64,000 nucleotides of DNA from Straminergon stramineum (Eukaryota > Streptophyta > Bryopsida > Hypnales > Calliergonaceae). The stretch covers positions 9,489,350-9,553,349 of the forward strand of contig OY987271.1 in assembly GCA_963920665.1 (NCBI GenBank). The letters are read 5' to 3'. The notes under the pieces are model-generated. The model was given only the letters and a program-made list of their open reading frames with translations, had not been told where the DNA came from and did no database searches. Every line of letters starts with the position of its first letter. Position 1 is the stretch's first letter. The position numbers and the translations under genes are program-made. Below are positions 24,840-39,800 of the stretch, piece by piece.

Positions 24840-27800
24840 TCAAACACCTTGCAAGTAAAATAACCAAACCCATGGTCCATAGGTTGGACATGTAATCGTA
24901 AGTTTCCCATTAGAAGGAGAGCCCGGAATACTTTTATAAGTAATTCCAATTTTCGTTGATTTTTTGGGTGTCATTTTCTCTCCTTTACTCACTGTGAAAG
25001 AAGGATTATCTACTATATAGATGTATTCCACTACATCATTGAAGACATTCCTAAAATTTATTGTCCCTTTACCACCCAAGCAAATAATAGGTCCTTGTGG
25101 AATAGGGTTATGACAAATTCCATATAATTTGACTATATAGGTACCACCAATTGCATTTGTTACTGTCATCATTCCATTAGTATCGTGACCAACTACCCAT
25201 GGTTCATAAACGATTGGCACTTCCATTGTTAAGCCATCCAAATCAGCAGGATTTGCATCTACGATGGTTTTTTCAAGAAGAAATCCTGCTGCTATAGCTT
25301 CTGGTTCCAAAGTGCAAGTATATTGAACCTTAGTAGCAAGATAATGAACAAATTGAAATTTTTGGGTGTGTCGATTTCCAAGGTTTACATCAAAATATAG
25401 TGGAGGTTCGGGTCCAGCTTGTACAGCTTGAAGTACAAGTTCATAAGCATAATCTCCCAATGCTTCACTACTAAGTGTCAATATGGATATTCTATTGCAT
25501 ACTAAAATGAGACGTACTTCAATATCAATCGCACCAATTTCGTATGGTTGAATTTCTAAGTTACTAGGAACTCGCACCTATATAAAATAAATGTTTTAAT
25601 CTTAGTTTATTTATGTAATATAAAATAATGTTAAAAAAATAGTTTTTTCTTAATCTATTTACAATTTTTCCAATTAGGAGATGATTTTAAAGTAAAAAGA
25701 GACTTTGTAGTGATAGAGTTTTGATTTCAAAAGTGTTTTTTTACTATGTTCACAATATTATGATGCCTTCAAAAAATTCAAATTTCCAAATATTGAAATT
25801 GAAATAAGGAAGGTAGTACCTCAGGGTCATCACACTTTATAGTAAAATTCAACATTATTTCTATAGGATTTGTAAAATGGAGCGTATGTATGCAAAGTTC
25901 TCTAGTGATGGTACGAAATGGAATTGTTGCACAAATATCAGCATCTCTCACATTAAAAGTGAGATCAAACCATGTAAACTCTTGAGTTTTGCCATTTAAA
26001 AGTTTGACTTTGGTCGGATAGACTCCTGGCTTATGGGCTTTAAACCATAATGTTACATCTCTTGGAGCTAGTCCAGGAACATCTACAATAGGAGGACCTT
26101 CTAATGTGGTTGTTGGAGCATATCCTGGCTCGATTGGAACGCTAACAATTAATCTCATTTGTTGTGCTAATTTCATCCAATTCAAAGTTGTTATGACTAA
26201 ATTCATTTTCATTCGTGACTTTACTTCATATGTAAAAACACCTTCGGGTAATGGATCAAGTGTAATTCCAACTAATCCGTAGAAGAGAGCACTTCCATCT
26301 AGAAGTGAAAACAAAATAGATCCTTCATGTTGGGGTTCTTTCAATGGCCCTGTCATTGTCATTGGTCTATATGTAACTTCATACTCAATTGTCTCACCTG
26401 GTGGCACTACTATCATTCCAATACCACTAAAGTACTTGTGAATTATTATAGGATACAAATTCCAAACTTTGTTAGTTGTATTTACAATGGGAATTGTTTT
26501 GCTTATAGAACTTCGAACTGGACATTCAAAATTGTAGTTTTCAGGAAGATCTTTTTCAATACATGCTCCTGTTATGGTAAGAAATAATGTTTGACCCCCA
26601 ACTATGGTGCATCCAATCCTTTCTAGACGTATATCATATAAAATGGAAGATGGATGGAATGTGACATCGATATTTGCAATTTGATGGGGGCCTAGAAATC
26701 CATCTGGTGGATAAAATGTTAACTCTGAGATCCATGTCTCAGTATCCCATGTAAATAAAGAACCAAGTTCTCCAACATTTTCAATCTGCAAGACTTCAAC
26801 TTATTGATAGTTTTCCAATGTTTATTACTTATGGGTTGAGATTAATTTTTCTTGAAGTTCAATTGAAGTTTTTGAGCATGGCATATTGGCATCTAATTTA
26901 AAGAATACAATGTACAAAAAATAATTAAAAAAAAATACATATAAAATATAAAATTGCATGTTATATGAATACAAATTACCTGCATGTGCATTGTCTTTTT
27001 GGAACCAAGAACAATAGTACCAAAGTGGAGAATGTATGTATTTAATATAATATCAGTTCCTATACCCATTCCTGACAATGAAAATAATACAATTTCAACA
27101 CTAGACATATCCATTGGCACAATCTCTAAAAATTGTGGAATACGTTGCTTTGGAGCAAATACCACTTCACATATTCCAATCTACAATCATCAAATAGTAT
27201 AAAATTAGCATTATATAATTTTTTTAACATGTGATAATTTAAATATGAAAAATTCGATCTTTCAAAAATTTATAAATCATATTTTAATGTCATTTTGTAG
27301 GATAACCTATATAATTTACATTTCAATATGACATTACATTTTACATCAACAAAACATTTGGAAGATTTTACAATAGTTGATGCATAGTAATAACTTGATA
27401 ACTTGAATTATTTTCAAATTTTAATTATTAGGAATTCTAAAAGATAAATATAAATATAAAATATGATACAATGATAAAATTTTAATAGAAAATAGAAAAT
27501 GTCTTACATGGTGGGGTTTTAAGCGAAGACCATCATAAGGGAACAATTCAATATCAATTGCATTAAAAATTTGTCGGCTTGGTTCAAAAGAAATTGGTAA
27601 CAAAGCCTCGCTTTTGTTGATTATTGCAACCTAAAATTTAAAAATCCTTATCATTAATCATGCTTTGTTTCAATACATATAGGAAAATGAATTCATAAAA
27701 ATGACAAATAATTTGCAAAAGAAAAACAATTAAATTAAAATAAAATAAAAAGATGTAAAAAGTACAAATTTTTATAATATTATTTTCCATATTAATTGAT

Positions 27801-30800
27801 TTTATAAATATTTACCTTTATAGTTTTTGTTTCACCAATGTGAACATCTCCAAATGATATGAGTTTTTGGGATGAATCTACAAGTTCAACAATCATTGGT
27901 GTTCCTTCACCATGGACCCACACACTCATTGTATCTAGTCCATTTATCAAAAAGCTTATTTTTTCATTGTATTTGATGTATTCTCGAGGCATGAATTTGA
28001 TAATTAGGGAATCTTGTTCACCACCATCCATAATCCATGTTGTAGGAGGTACTTCTAATTGTGGTGTAGTATTATATAAAAATTCAACATTATTCTTCTC
28101 TACTCCAGTATTTGTTGCTAATAACATGCATGAAGGTGCCTCTCTTGTTGGCACAAAGAGAAAAGTTGGTCCAAAATCAAAGTGGTACCAGCTAAAACTA
28201 ATAGTTGCTCGATAACAAAGACCATTGAATAATAATTTATAACGATTACTTTTGAAAACCTTTATTATAACCAATATTTTTTTAATAAGAGATTATTATT
28301 TTAAAATATTTTTTTTTTTATATATGTGTTTAACCATTCAATTTTTATTTTATATTTAATATATAAATTAATTTAATCATCAATCACAATGATCATAGTA
28401 GAAAATGGTTTTCTTTTGAATATATCATGTTTAGTTACTCTAAAATTTTAAATATCAATAAAAAAAGTAACCAAAAATGCACAAAAGTTACACTTAGTTA
28501 TTGATAGAATGGATTGTAGTTACTTTGCATGTTATAGGAAAGTTGACAATAGGTCCAATTGTAGCTGGAGTGTAAGCCATTTCACACACTAATTTTTCAT
28601 TAGCACCAATGACTCCTGCTAGAGGAACAACTACAACCTCATTTGTTTTTCCAACAAGCCATAGAAATTCAAAAGAAAACATGCCTATGTTTGTAAGTAT
28701 GAATTTCTTAAAAACCCTATCATTTATAAGAACTTCTCCAAATTTTATCATATTTGGTTCAATAGCAGATAATTGCAATGGTTCAAAGTCTTCAATGATT
28801 TCTAAGAAAATTTTATCATGTACTGAGTAACCTTCTCCTTTAACATTCAAATTTATTTGGAGAGAATGTTTGATGTGACATATTATATTAAAATTTTGTT
28901 TTCCTTCACATGTAGGAGCATACATTATTACAATCTCTTTGCTTTCATTAGATTGAACAACACCTTGAAATGGCTCAAAAATCAAATCAGGTATTATATT
29001 TATTTCATCATGAAGCCATCCTTGCAATTCTTTCATATAAGTTCCACTATCACGTTTTCGTTGATAATGTTGTTTGTCAAACTTGAAGGGAAAAGGTAAA
29101 TCTTCATTATTATTCAATTTAACAATTAGTTGTCTTTGTTCACCAACTAGCACTCGCCCGAAATTTATTGTTTGAGTATCAAGGGTTAAATCAGGTTTTC
29201 CTACATTACCAACTAAAAGAAATGGAACTTGTAAACCAACTTCAGGAATTGTAAAGGTCCAAAATGATTCTACCAAATCATGCTTATTTGGTATATATTC
29301 AAATCCCATTTCATGCATTTTTCCTTCTTCAATTATGCCAGTTTTGGACAAACATCTGAATATGTAATTCAACAATTGTAAACATATCACCAAAATATAT
29401 GTAGATAAATATAATTTCATTTGTAAACACATATTTGTTATGTTAAATGTATATTATGTATAGCAACAAGGATTGAAGTGGCATACAAATCACATTTTTG
29501 TTTTTAAAATTATATTTTCTATGCACTACATTAATAGAATCTATAAAAAACTTCAAAATGATAAAGACACTATAAATTTTATATCTACGAATCATATTGT
29601 TTAACCAAAAAATATACACAATTTATGACCAAAAAATTCTTCGTCAGGTTCCCTAGTTCAAGATACTTTTTCCCTTTTCAATGGTGAATTGGTCCATTTG
29701 TTTCAAAAATAAATAAATTTCAAAGCCCTTGATGCATTTTATTATTTCTTATATAATCTAACTAAAAAATTGAATTCAATTCTTTTATGTAATTTGAATT
29801 TGTAAAATGTAAAATTATAAATATTTACTAAGAAAAACAACGAATAATGAAAATGGAAAAAAGATCACTAAACATTTTATCTCATTACTATTAAGATTGA
29901 AAATGTTAAAGAGAAAAGTACCAATAATTTACGTTTAATTTTTGTTCCGTTTGAATCTTATAGAATATGGTGATAATCATTCAAAAATTAATGAAATAAA
30001 TTTTTATGATAAAATCAATGCATTAAATGAATATTGAAAATTATAAATTTCAAAAATATAAAAAAACGAATCTATTAATAATAATATCTCTTTTGATTTG
30101 AATTTAAAAACCTATAACAATTATAATAGTCTTCATCAGTTTGTTTTTTTACTTTCTAGCGTCAATTTGCACTAAAAAAAACAATTTGGCTAAAAATATT
30201 GAAACAATTTGTGAAGTTTTTTGCCATAAAACTTTGAATTGAGAAAAAAATCTTGGATGAAATCTCCAAATTGTGGATGAAAATTGAATTATGTACATGT
30301 GCTATGTGCTAATGTGATATTTTCTATCCAATATGTGGATGAATGTTGAAATTATGACAATAACTCAAATTTGAAAAATATTATTAAACATAATTAACAT
30401 GAGTTATTTACAAGATTAAATTATTCCAAATAATCTTTTTATCAAGTTTTTACATTATATTTTAATTGACACATTTATATAAAGGTCTTTTCTTCTAAGA
30501 AAGAGTCTGTTTTATTTCATAAGCTAAAGATTGATCAAAGTTATGGTACTCGAATTGTCACAAGGTATCTTTTAACTTTTAAAGAAAAATAATATCCTAT
30601 AATACTAAAACTATTATAGTATATACTATATACTATATAGTGTATACTACAATTCACTAAAGTAGATTTTATAGTAAAAATAATTTAACTTGAATTGCTA
30701 TTTGATGAAATAATTACGACTTCAAGATACATTTAAAAAAATGAAAATAATTCAAATGATTAATATTCTAACATTCTAATGAGACAAATTTGTTACTAGT

Positions 30801-33800
30801 GTGTTCAAAATCCAAAGGACGGATTTTTTCAATGAAATCTGTGCATTCCAAAAATTAAAAATAACACCTTTCTTTCATAATACAGTATTCAAGGGATTGG
30901 AAAATTTCAAATTTTTTTTCCATTAATGACCAACTTATATTAATTTGAGAAATTTATATGAGAAGAATTTCAAATCGCACTTAATAATATCAAGCAATGT
31001 GATTGCTAAGAAATCAAGAAATAACTTGTAGGGATTTATGTTTGTTTGGACAAGCTAGTAGAACAATTTTTTTGTCATTTGGTGATATAATGACATGAAC
31101 TACTACTATGTAACAACACTTTTTGCAAAATGAAATTCTTTTGAACATCAACCACTAAAATAATGCTATTCCATTAATAAAGAAAAATTTGAATTCAAAT
31201 AACCATATTGAATTCTAAATGCTACAAAATAATACCTTATTAGAAAAGGTTGTGTATAAATTTATGTAATTTTAAAAATACCAAAATCAACTTAAATAAT
31301 TAATTTCTTACATTCCACTTGAATTTAATTACAAATATTAAAATTAAAATTAAAAAAATTGATATACGTAGTTTTTAATTAATAGTCATTTATAACAAGT
31401 TTTTGGAGTATTTCTTAACTTAATATACATAAAATTGGATTATTTTTATTACTATGATACCCAAAATTTTCTCAAGTTATAAAATAAAATTTAATAATTA
31501 AGAAGAATTTTTGATGATTCAATTCTAATTCTTACAATTATATCAATCTATGATAGCTTCAATATCATTGAATAGACTTAAAGGTAAGATAATAAATATT
31601 AGTTATATAGATTTTTTAAATCTTCTAATTATCCAAATACTAATTTCTCAAAAATATACAAGATATAAATTAATCATACCTAAATGGATTTGATAAATAA
31701 CTTAAAATAGCCATGCGATCTGGTTCATCTTCGTGCCATTCTTTTGGAGGATCCGGAACTTGTTCCCATACAAAATTATAAGTTGTATGGGTAGGATTGA
31801 TAGCAATAAAAGTTTTTATATTTTGAACATGAATACCCAAAGAATTAAATTCAATTACATTTGTTTCTACATCTAAAGGCCCTACATGTCCATTTGGTCC
31901 AAGTAGATCTGCATTACGCCGCAATCCACTAATATAATCACTTTTGGGAAGTTTGAAATGGCACCAAGGTCGTTGTACATTTCCTGAGAGAGGTATGGAA
32001 ATGTTTGTATAACCGGATTCAAGATAATCTATATTACAAACCAAAAATCTTGTACAATCTTCAACTTCCGTTGGGCCAAATTTTACAGTGATGGTTTCAT
32101 TAGTTCCACCTTTTACTTCCAATGGTGAATCAACATAATAAATCTCATTTTCTCCTGGATGACCATCATCTTTAATTATTTTCCATTTGAGAGGAAGACT
32201 AGCAGTGCTCAAGTTTTTCATGGTAAAAGAATGAGTGCGTGTTTGAAACATCATTGTTGTTTTGAAATGAATCCCATTACAATCACATTCATATCTTGAA
32301 GAATCAGCAAGTGCATGTAATTTAAGGTTTAAAGCTTTATTTGAACCTTTTACTACTTCATGAATTGGTTCAATGGGACAATTATCAAAATCAAGAGGAG
32401 GAGGGGAAGGCTCTTCTCCTTTTTTACCACCTTTTGCTTTAGAATTTGGTTTTTTACTACTTTTTGGATCTTTTCCTCCACTTTTAGGGGCCTTTCCTTT
32501 GTCTCCTTCACCACTTGTACTAGGAGGAGGCACTAAAGCTATCATTTCCAAATCAGGAGTTGGTGAATCCCAATCTTCAATTTCATCTTGTTCATTGGGG
32601 AAAACAATATTGTAAAGAGAAACATTGAAATTTATATCAACTTGCATTGCTTGTTTAGGAAAAAACGTAACCAATATTGTTTTAGAAGCACATGCATGAA
32701 GGTGGCCTGTTGGTGGAAAAAAAGTGAAGTTTTCAATTATTGGCCAAGCAAAACGCCAATGTTTATCTTGTAAGTTATTTTTCAATATTATTGATATTGT
32801 TCGTGGAAATCCATATCCACTGTCATCAAACCAAATGGTATCTTCTCGATTAGTAGGTAATCCGATACATTCTACTTCTTCCCAATAACCTTCTCCTGTT
32901 ACAAGAATACTTAAACTTGCATATGGATTATATTGAATGTCAAATTTGATTTCTCTTTCATATTTTTCTCCTCCACTTGGTACAAAGGTAACATTGAAAG
33001 TCTCCTTTCCTTTTGGCTTTATTGACATGATTTGTTCTGGCAATAAAGGAGTTTCAATTATTCCTCGTTGATGACTTAATATGCTCCAAATAGCTCCTCC
33101 ATTTTTCACATCAATCGTTGTTGTAGCAGAAACAATACCTTTATTTTGGACCTTGAATGAAATAATAAAAAATTATCAATTTTAAAAATTTGTCTTAGTA
33201 TTTAATAAATTTTTTAATTCATTGATTTTTCTTTAATACTATAAAATATGTCTTAAACATTGAAACATTTGTAATAATTATAAAAGTTTAAAATCTAATA
33301 ATTTATGCTTTCAACTAATATCTAGGTATTTGAATTTGAATTTTTTTATTTTATTAAAAATATCAACCTGAAATGATTTCGTCATTGTTTTTCCTACACG
33401 TATTTTTGGAAATTCTAGCCAAACAACTCCTAAAGGGGACAATGTAGTTGGTTCAATAATTTGTAAGTGGGGCAAGGTTCCTTCTCCTCGTAGTTGGCAT
33501 TTAAAATTTTTGGTTTTCATATTGTCATCTCCATCTCTTACAACAGCTTCAAATATTGCATAATAACATTGCATTGAAAGTGGTTGAAATGCGCAGCAAA
33601 CATACCTTTGTAAATATATGTATAATAAAATAATCAATATATTAATAAATTCTCATATCAATATTTTTTTTAATTTTTAATTTTTTTAATTATTAAATAA
33701 AGAAAATTTTGTTGTAATCATTCAATGATAAAAAAAATTCTAATCTATATTGAATTTTTTAATATTTTTAATTCATTCATTTTAACTGAAAAATAAATTA

Positions 33801-36800
33801 CCTAAATTCATGAGGTGGCACTTCAAGCTCACTTGGTTGTACAAACATAGCAAAAGGTTCTTCATATGGTGATTGAGTTTCAATCTCTGGCATAGTTGGT
33901 GTAATTGTAAAATCTACAAAACAAGGTACTTTGAAAGGATTATCGATTCGAAAATTTGCTTCAACCTTTCTACCTATTGGTGCATTAAGTACTTTTAGTT
34001 TCGGAGCATCCCCAGTAAATCTAACTGATGGTTTGGGAGCAATTTTTGGAGGTCCACCATCAAAAGGTCGATCACAATCAATAATAAAGGCTCCAAAAGA
34101 AAATATGTGATCTTCTCGTGAATATACTCCATAGGGAGGGGTAAATCCTATATTTTCAAGTTTATCAACAATCCTATGCTCTTCAAAAATAACATCTGGA
34201 ATTGTTGTAATACCTGGAAGTTTTGATTCTCCAGATAATTCATATACAATATCTGTAGGATACTTAGTAGGATCTTTATTACTAATATTAATCATGAGTT
34301 GCTCAGTTAATAATGTTGGTTCTTGTGGACCTTTGAAAAATATCTTTATTTCAATTTTATCTCCGGGAAGGATATTTCCACTAGCAGGGCTTATATTAAA
34401 TCCTTGCAAATCTAATGAAGAGCCTCCACTTCCACCACCTCCACTACCTCCTTTAGCACTTGATTTACTTTTATCACTTTTACTACTCTTTCGAGTTCCT
34501 GCTGATTTTGTTGTTGCAGCTGTTTTTGAAGTTTTTTTGGTTGCACCACTAACCATTGATGCAGCATCTGATTTTCCTTTTGGTGCATCTGAATAACCAA
34601 TTGCGGTTGGACTTGAAAATAAAAAATCAAAGGGAAGAAAACCTTTATTTACAATTTTGACAATGCGCTCATCTGATATATGACCAGCAATTACATAACC
34701 AAAGTGAAGTCCATGAGGAGGTATTATCAAAAATCTTGAATGCACCGCAATAAGGTCTAAAAAAAGAGTGATGGTTTTCTCAACTTTATTAGTTTCACAT
34801 TCTATCAAGTTTAGTTGTAAATCTCTAGAATGTTTTAAAGTTATTTCGCTTACAAGTTTTTTGTCTTTATTAAATTCAACATCAACCTAAAAAAGAATAT
34901 TAATAATTTCATTTGATCGATATATAATACAAATACAAATTCATCAAATTTATTTTATATTTATCAAAATTAGAATGTCATATTCAACATAATTCACTAA
35001 ATTTTGTTAAAAGTAATCAAGGTTCAATTACAAGTACTTCATCTTCATCAAATTCTAGTTTTTAATTTAAAAAGTAAGACTAATAATTGATAAAAGAGGA
35101 TAGATCAAGATGATTATTTTAAATTTAATATAATGAATGTCCATATTTATTTTATAAAATATTCAATATTCAATATTCATTCTAATATTAAAAAATACTT
35201 TATAATTTTACATTTAGAAAATATGTATTTTTATCATTTTCCAATTTACTTCAACGGCTATCAAAGTTTTTATATACTTCAAAAAAATCATGATTTATTG
35301 ATAAATTAGGGATTGTTCAACAAAATTTGGACATACACTAATGTGGAATAAGACATGTAAAATATTGGAATTCTAAATTATTTTGTTAAAAATAATAATA
35401 ATAAAATTCCTTAGAAAAAATTATCAGAATTATAAACAAAATAAATCTTTAGCAATGAACCTTGTTCATCAATAAATAATCACAAAATAGGAAATTTGAA
35501 AATATGGAAAATCAAAACTTCGAATGAACCATTCAAGGCCTAACAACTTCTTGACAATAGAGGTTTGCAATGAGTCAACCCACTTTTATATTTTTTTGCA
35601 CATGAGATATTATATATTTAACCATACAAAAAATAAAGACTACTTTGTTTGGTATGCATGGAATGAATTGTAGAAAGTATTGAATGTTGGATTTTTAGAT
35701 NNNNNNNNNNNNNNNNNNNNNNNNNNNNNNNNNNNNNNNNNNNNNNNNNNNNNNNNNNNNNNNNNNNNNNNNNNNNNNNNNNNNNNNNNNNNNNNNNNNN
35801 NNNNNNNNNNNNNNNNNNNNNNNNNNNNNNNNNNNNNNNNNNNNNNNNNNNNNNNNNNNNNNNNNNNNNNNNNNNNNNNNNNNNNNNNNNNNNNNNNNNN
35901 AATTTGTTAATAAGATTAGAATAAATATTTTGTATGATATTGAATAATTGTAATATGCATCAACTAAATTGAAAAAATACATGAAAGATGATTTTGAAAT
36001 CAAAAACTTGTTCTTTAAGTGCACTAAAATAGACACCAATCTTGTAAGAAGATTTAGCTTTGATGATTCCACTTTTTGGAAGAATACCAAATTCTTGTGG
36101 TAAAGTTTCCAAAGCAAATATTGTCCAATGAATTTTGAGCTCTGATAAGTTTCTATAGGCAAAAATGAAATAAAATAGAATAGTGTGTCAATTATATTAT
36201 AAATAAAAAATTTACATATAAATTTAATTATAATAATTTATCATAATTTTATTTAAATAATTTATCATAATTTTATTTCAATAATTTATCATAATTTTAT
36301 TTCAATAATTTTAAATATTTTTATTTCAATAATTTTATATATTTATATTTTTATATTTTTATATATTTTTAATATATTTTTAATATATTTTTAATATTTA
36401 ATTTAAAATAAATGAATAAAATTCATAATTTTAAAATATAACATTCAAACTTAATTACATATCATGAATAAGAATTTCTTTAGGCTATAAGGTGTAAAGT
36501 TTACTTGATGGTAACTGATTTGAAGATTTTGCAACCTAAAAGAACACGTCCAAATACAAGTGTTGGTGGATCCAATTCTATCTTTGGCGTATCCGCAAAA
36601 CAAACCACTTTGTATTCTATTAATGTAGGATTGTGTAAAATTGTACCAATTAATTTGAAATTTTGTTTCCCTTGTAAGCCCTATTCAACATTTGAAAGTA
36701 TGGTATATTTTAAAATAATAAAACATATAAGAAATTTAATTATTTTCAAACAAAAAATCTATATTGATGAATAATATAGATATAAATTAGTGAATCTATG

Positions 36801-39800
36801 ATATTTAAATTAATATAAATTTGAAGCTTAAAATTCATTTGAAATCAATACTTATAAATAATATTGTAAATATCATTTTGTCATAAAAGATAATCTATAA
36901 TTATTTTTCTTAGTGAGATATAAAAATGTCAATTGAAATTATTCAAAATTATATTTTATTTATATAATTCAATTCATTTAACAATGAAGAGCAATATTTT
37001 AATCCAAGAGAAAATACTAATTAAGAAAATGCTAAATATCTATTTTTTTTTTGGTAATGATACTTCAAATACAATTGTTTATCTTTATTTTCAAAATATT
37101 ATAAGAATAAAAAGATTTACCATAGCTGGATATGAATAAATACATAGGTCTGCACATTCATCAAGTTTAATATCCAAAATAGTAGGATGCAAGACAAATG
37201 GAACTACTCCACTGCTACTAGAAACATTTTTTGTTGATGGGACAGCTTTAGCCCCCTTTTTAGAAGCAAGTGTAGTAGCAGTACTTTGTTCCAATGGAAT
37301 TGGTGAAAGACTTGCAACATCATCTTTGAGAAGTTGGAATTCAACGTGAAGATCAAATTGACCTATATTTTCAACATCAATTCTATAACAATGTTCAGTG
37401 TCAGGTATATTTGGAAATTCAATTGGCAAAGGTGAAGTATTAATAGGACCAAAATCTATAGTTTTATTTGGAATTTTGACTAAAACACGAGGGTGTTTTG
37501 GAGTTATTCCATAACAAGGAGATATTTGAAGTTTTTTGCTTGGAAATGTAACTTGTCGAAATTGAAGTCGAGGTATGTCACATATCCCTTGAACTTCTAA
37601 AGTTGAATATCCTTGTCCACCAAAAACTTCGAATTTGAAAGTATGTTCAAATTCTTCAACTATAGTAGACCAAAAAACCAAGGCTAATTCTATATATTCA
37701 TTTCTAGGAATCACCCATCTTGTTTTTTTTATATAACCTGGAGGAAGATTTGCATGACCTTGAGTTGGAGAGATTTCTCCATCTTTTTCTTTAGTAATGA
37801 ATGAAAATGGACATTGGGAATCCTCATTTAATTTCCGGATATCAGGTTTCTTTATTACTTGAAATGTTTCAGGAGAAGGACAATAGATGTCATGGTCCCA
37901 TGGCATTGGAAGTGATGCAATGATTTCTTCATAGATAGAATTTTCATCTCGCATACTATCTGTGATTGTTAAAACCAACATATTTTCAGGGGTTTCCCCT
38001 TCAAAGGGTATAATAAAATCTCCCAATTCCTTCAATATTTCTTCTTCAGTATTGTAGTATCTATCAACTTCTTCTGGAGTTGGATATGCCAAATACCATG
38101 GATATGGCATATTAAATTTTTCAGGTGGAATTAATAAATTTGTATCAATTTCAATACCATCAATTATTTCAAATTTAGGCAATTTTGGACCTAAATTTTC
38201 CCTTTGAACTTCATTAATTTCTCCTTTATTGTTTATTGCTTCTTCACCTTCTTCTATTTCAACAAGTTGTTTATCTTTCTTAGGAGATGGCCATTTGTAT
38301 TTTTTTACACGACTATGGTGTTGGTCCTCCAAATCTAAATATCGATGGTAAAGTCTTCGTTTACTTGCCTCCATTTTGATAACATGAACTAATCTTTCTC
38401 CTTTCCAAACTATTTTTGTACTTGTTTTCTTTGGAATATCTTCATTGGGAGGTCTAACAACTATTGTTTCTTCTATTTGTTGTAATCCAATGGATGTTAA
38501 TATATTCTTTATAAGAATAAGAACTGGCAAATGGTTTGAATTAAGCCCATCAAAAATGACACCATTGTTGCATCCAGGGTGTTCTAAACATGCTTTAAAT
38601 AGAATTTGAAGTGATGTTATGTAATCTTCATTTATATATGGAGTTTGATCAAGTATATTTTTTTCTAGGGATGAATCTAGGTTTTCTCTTACCTCATTTG
38701 ACATTGGAAGTAACAATTTCCCTTCTTCAATTGCTGAAATTATCAAATCTTGAATGTCAATAAGTGGACATTTGTATCGCTTTGCAAGTAGTCTCCCTTG
38801 AGTGGTTTTACCTGAAAAGGGTGCGCCATAAAGAATTATTAAAGGTCCAATTTCAAAAGGTGTAGAAGGTTCAACAATTTCTCCAATACTTTCATTTAAA
38901 AGATCATCCCAAAATGGTTCTCCAGCTTCACGTATTTTTAACTGCATAATCCCATTTTCATCATAATTTTGGCAATCTCGTAGTATTTGATCTTCATTTA
39001 GATATTGGGGATCAAAATCTAATGAATATATTTCAATTGTTTTTTCTGAAAGATTTCTTATAATAAATGGTATTATTGAAGAAGACTCAGCATTGGGCAA
39101 AATAGGATCCAATTCCATGTATGATGGATTAATATATATAGCTTGGTATGTACTTTGACCCATACAATGTATTGTTTCTATTTTCACATTGTTTTTTAAA
39201 TGTATATAAATTTCTGTCATGTATTGTGATTTTCCAGGCTTATAAATAGGTGAAAATTCAATCTATTTAAAGATGTTCAATATTAGAAATAATTCATTTT
39301 ATATTTTATAAATAAAAATAATAAATTAAATGAACTCTTATGATTACTATATCATTCAATACCGTTCAATTGAATTAATAATTTATTTCGACTTTCAATA
39401 CATTTTCAATATCTAATTTTATATCCATTCACAATTATTAAATTTTGTTGAATGATAAAAAAATTTAACCTTTACATCCATATTTTCATCTGGTTGCAAA
39501 AGTGCTTTAGATGGTATAACTTTAAAAAATGGCCAATCTTGTAATAAACCTACATTGATGTTACTATTCTCAGGAGTAGGTTTTTCTACTGTCCAATCAA
39601 CAATTGCTTCACTAATATTTTTGAACCTTACGTACCATGTCTGCATTTCATTTTCTTTAATTTAAAATTGATAAAATGAAATATGAATGTAAATATTATA
39701 TAGATATAGATATAAAATTTTAATAAAATTTTGAATTAATATTATTTGAGACATTCATCTTTTGAAGCTTTGTTTAGCATTTAAAAAATTAGAATGACTT

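Larger units (their letters stand above)
24840..36680 (-). other. HYDIN: HYDIN exons 25-35, C-terminal ASH array and stop
   Basis: Exons: 36680-36505, 36152-35981, 34886-33802, 33605-33368, 33151-31680, 29355-28524, 28259-27816, 27630-27508, 27180-26980, 26785-25820, 25577-24840 (residues 2749-4896). Modules include LVFGRVLLGCKIFKS, LHFGYVIAG, INFGRVLVGEQRQ, IKFGEVLINDRVFKK, ISFGDVHIGETKTIK and LHFGTIVLGSKKTM. Exon 27 holds a Ser/Lys linker with a GGSGGGGSGG run, and exon 29 a Lys/Gly linker. Exon 31 uses an AAG acceptor (28260) that restores the module across the junction. Intron 29 is about 2.3 kb. The final module ends PWVWLFYLQGV before TGA. Confidence 0.87.

Noticed and set aside
32373..32615. 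Plus-strand open frame opposite the Lys-rich linker
   Set aside because: Antisense shadow of HYDIN exon 29.
34294..34596. Plus-strand open frame of 100 codons
   Set aside because: It is the shadow of the Ser/Lys/Gly linker of HYDIN exon 27 on the other strand.
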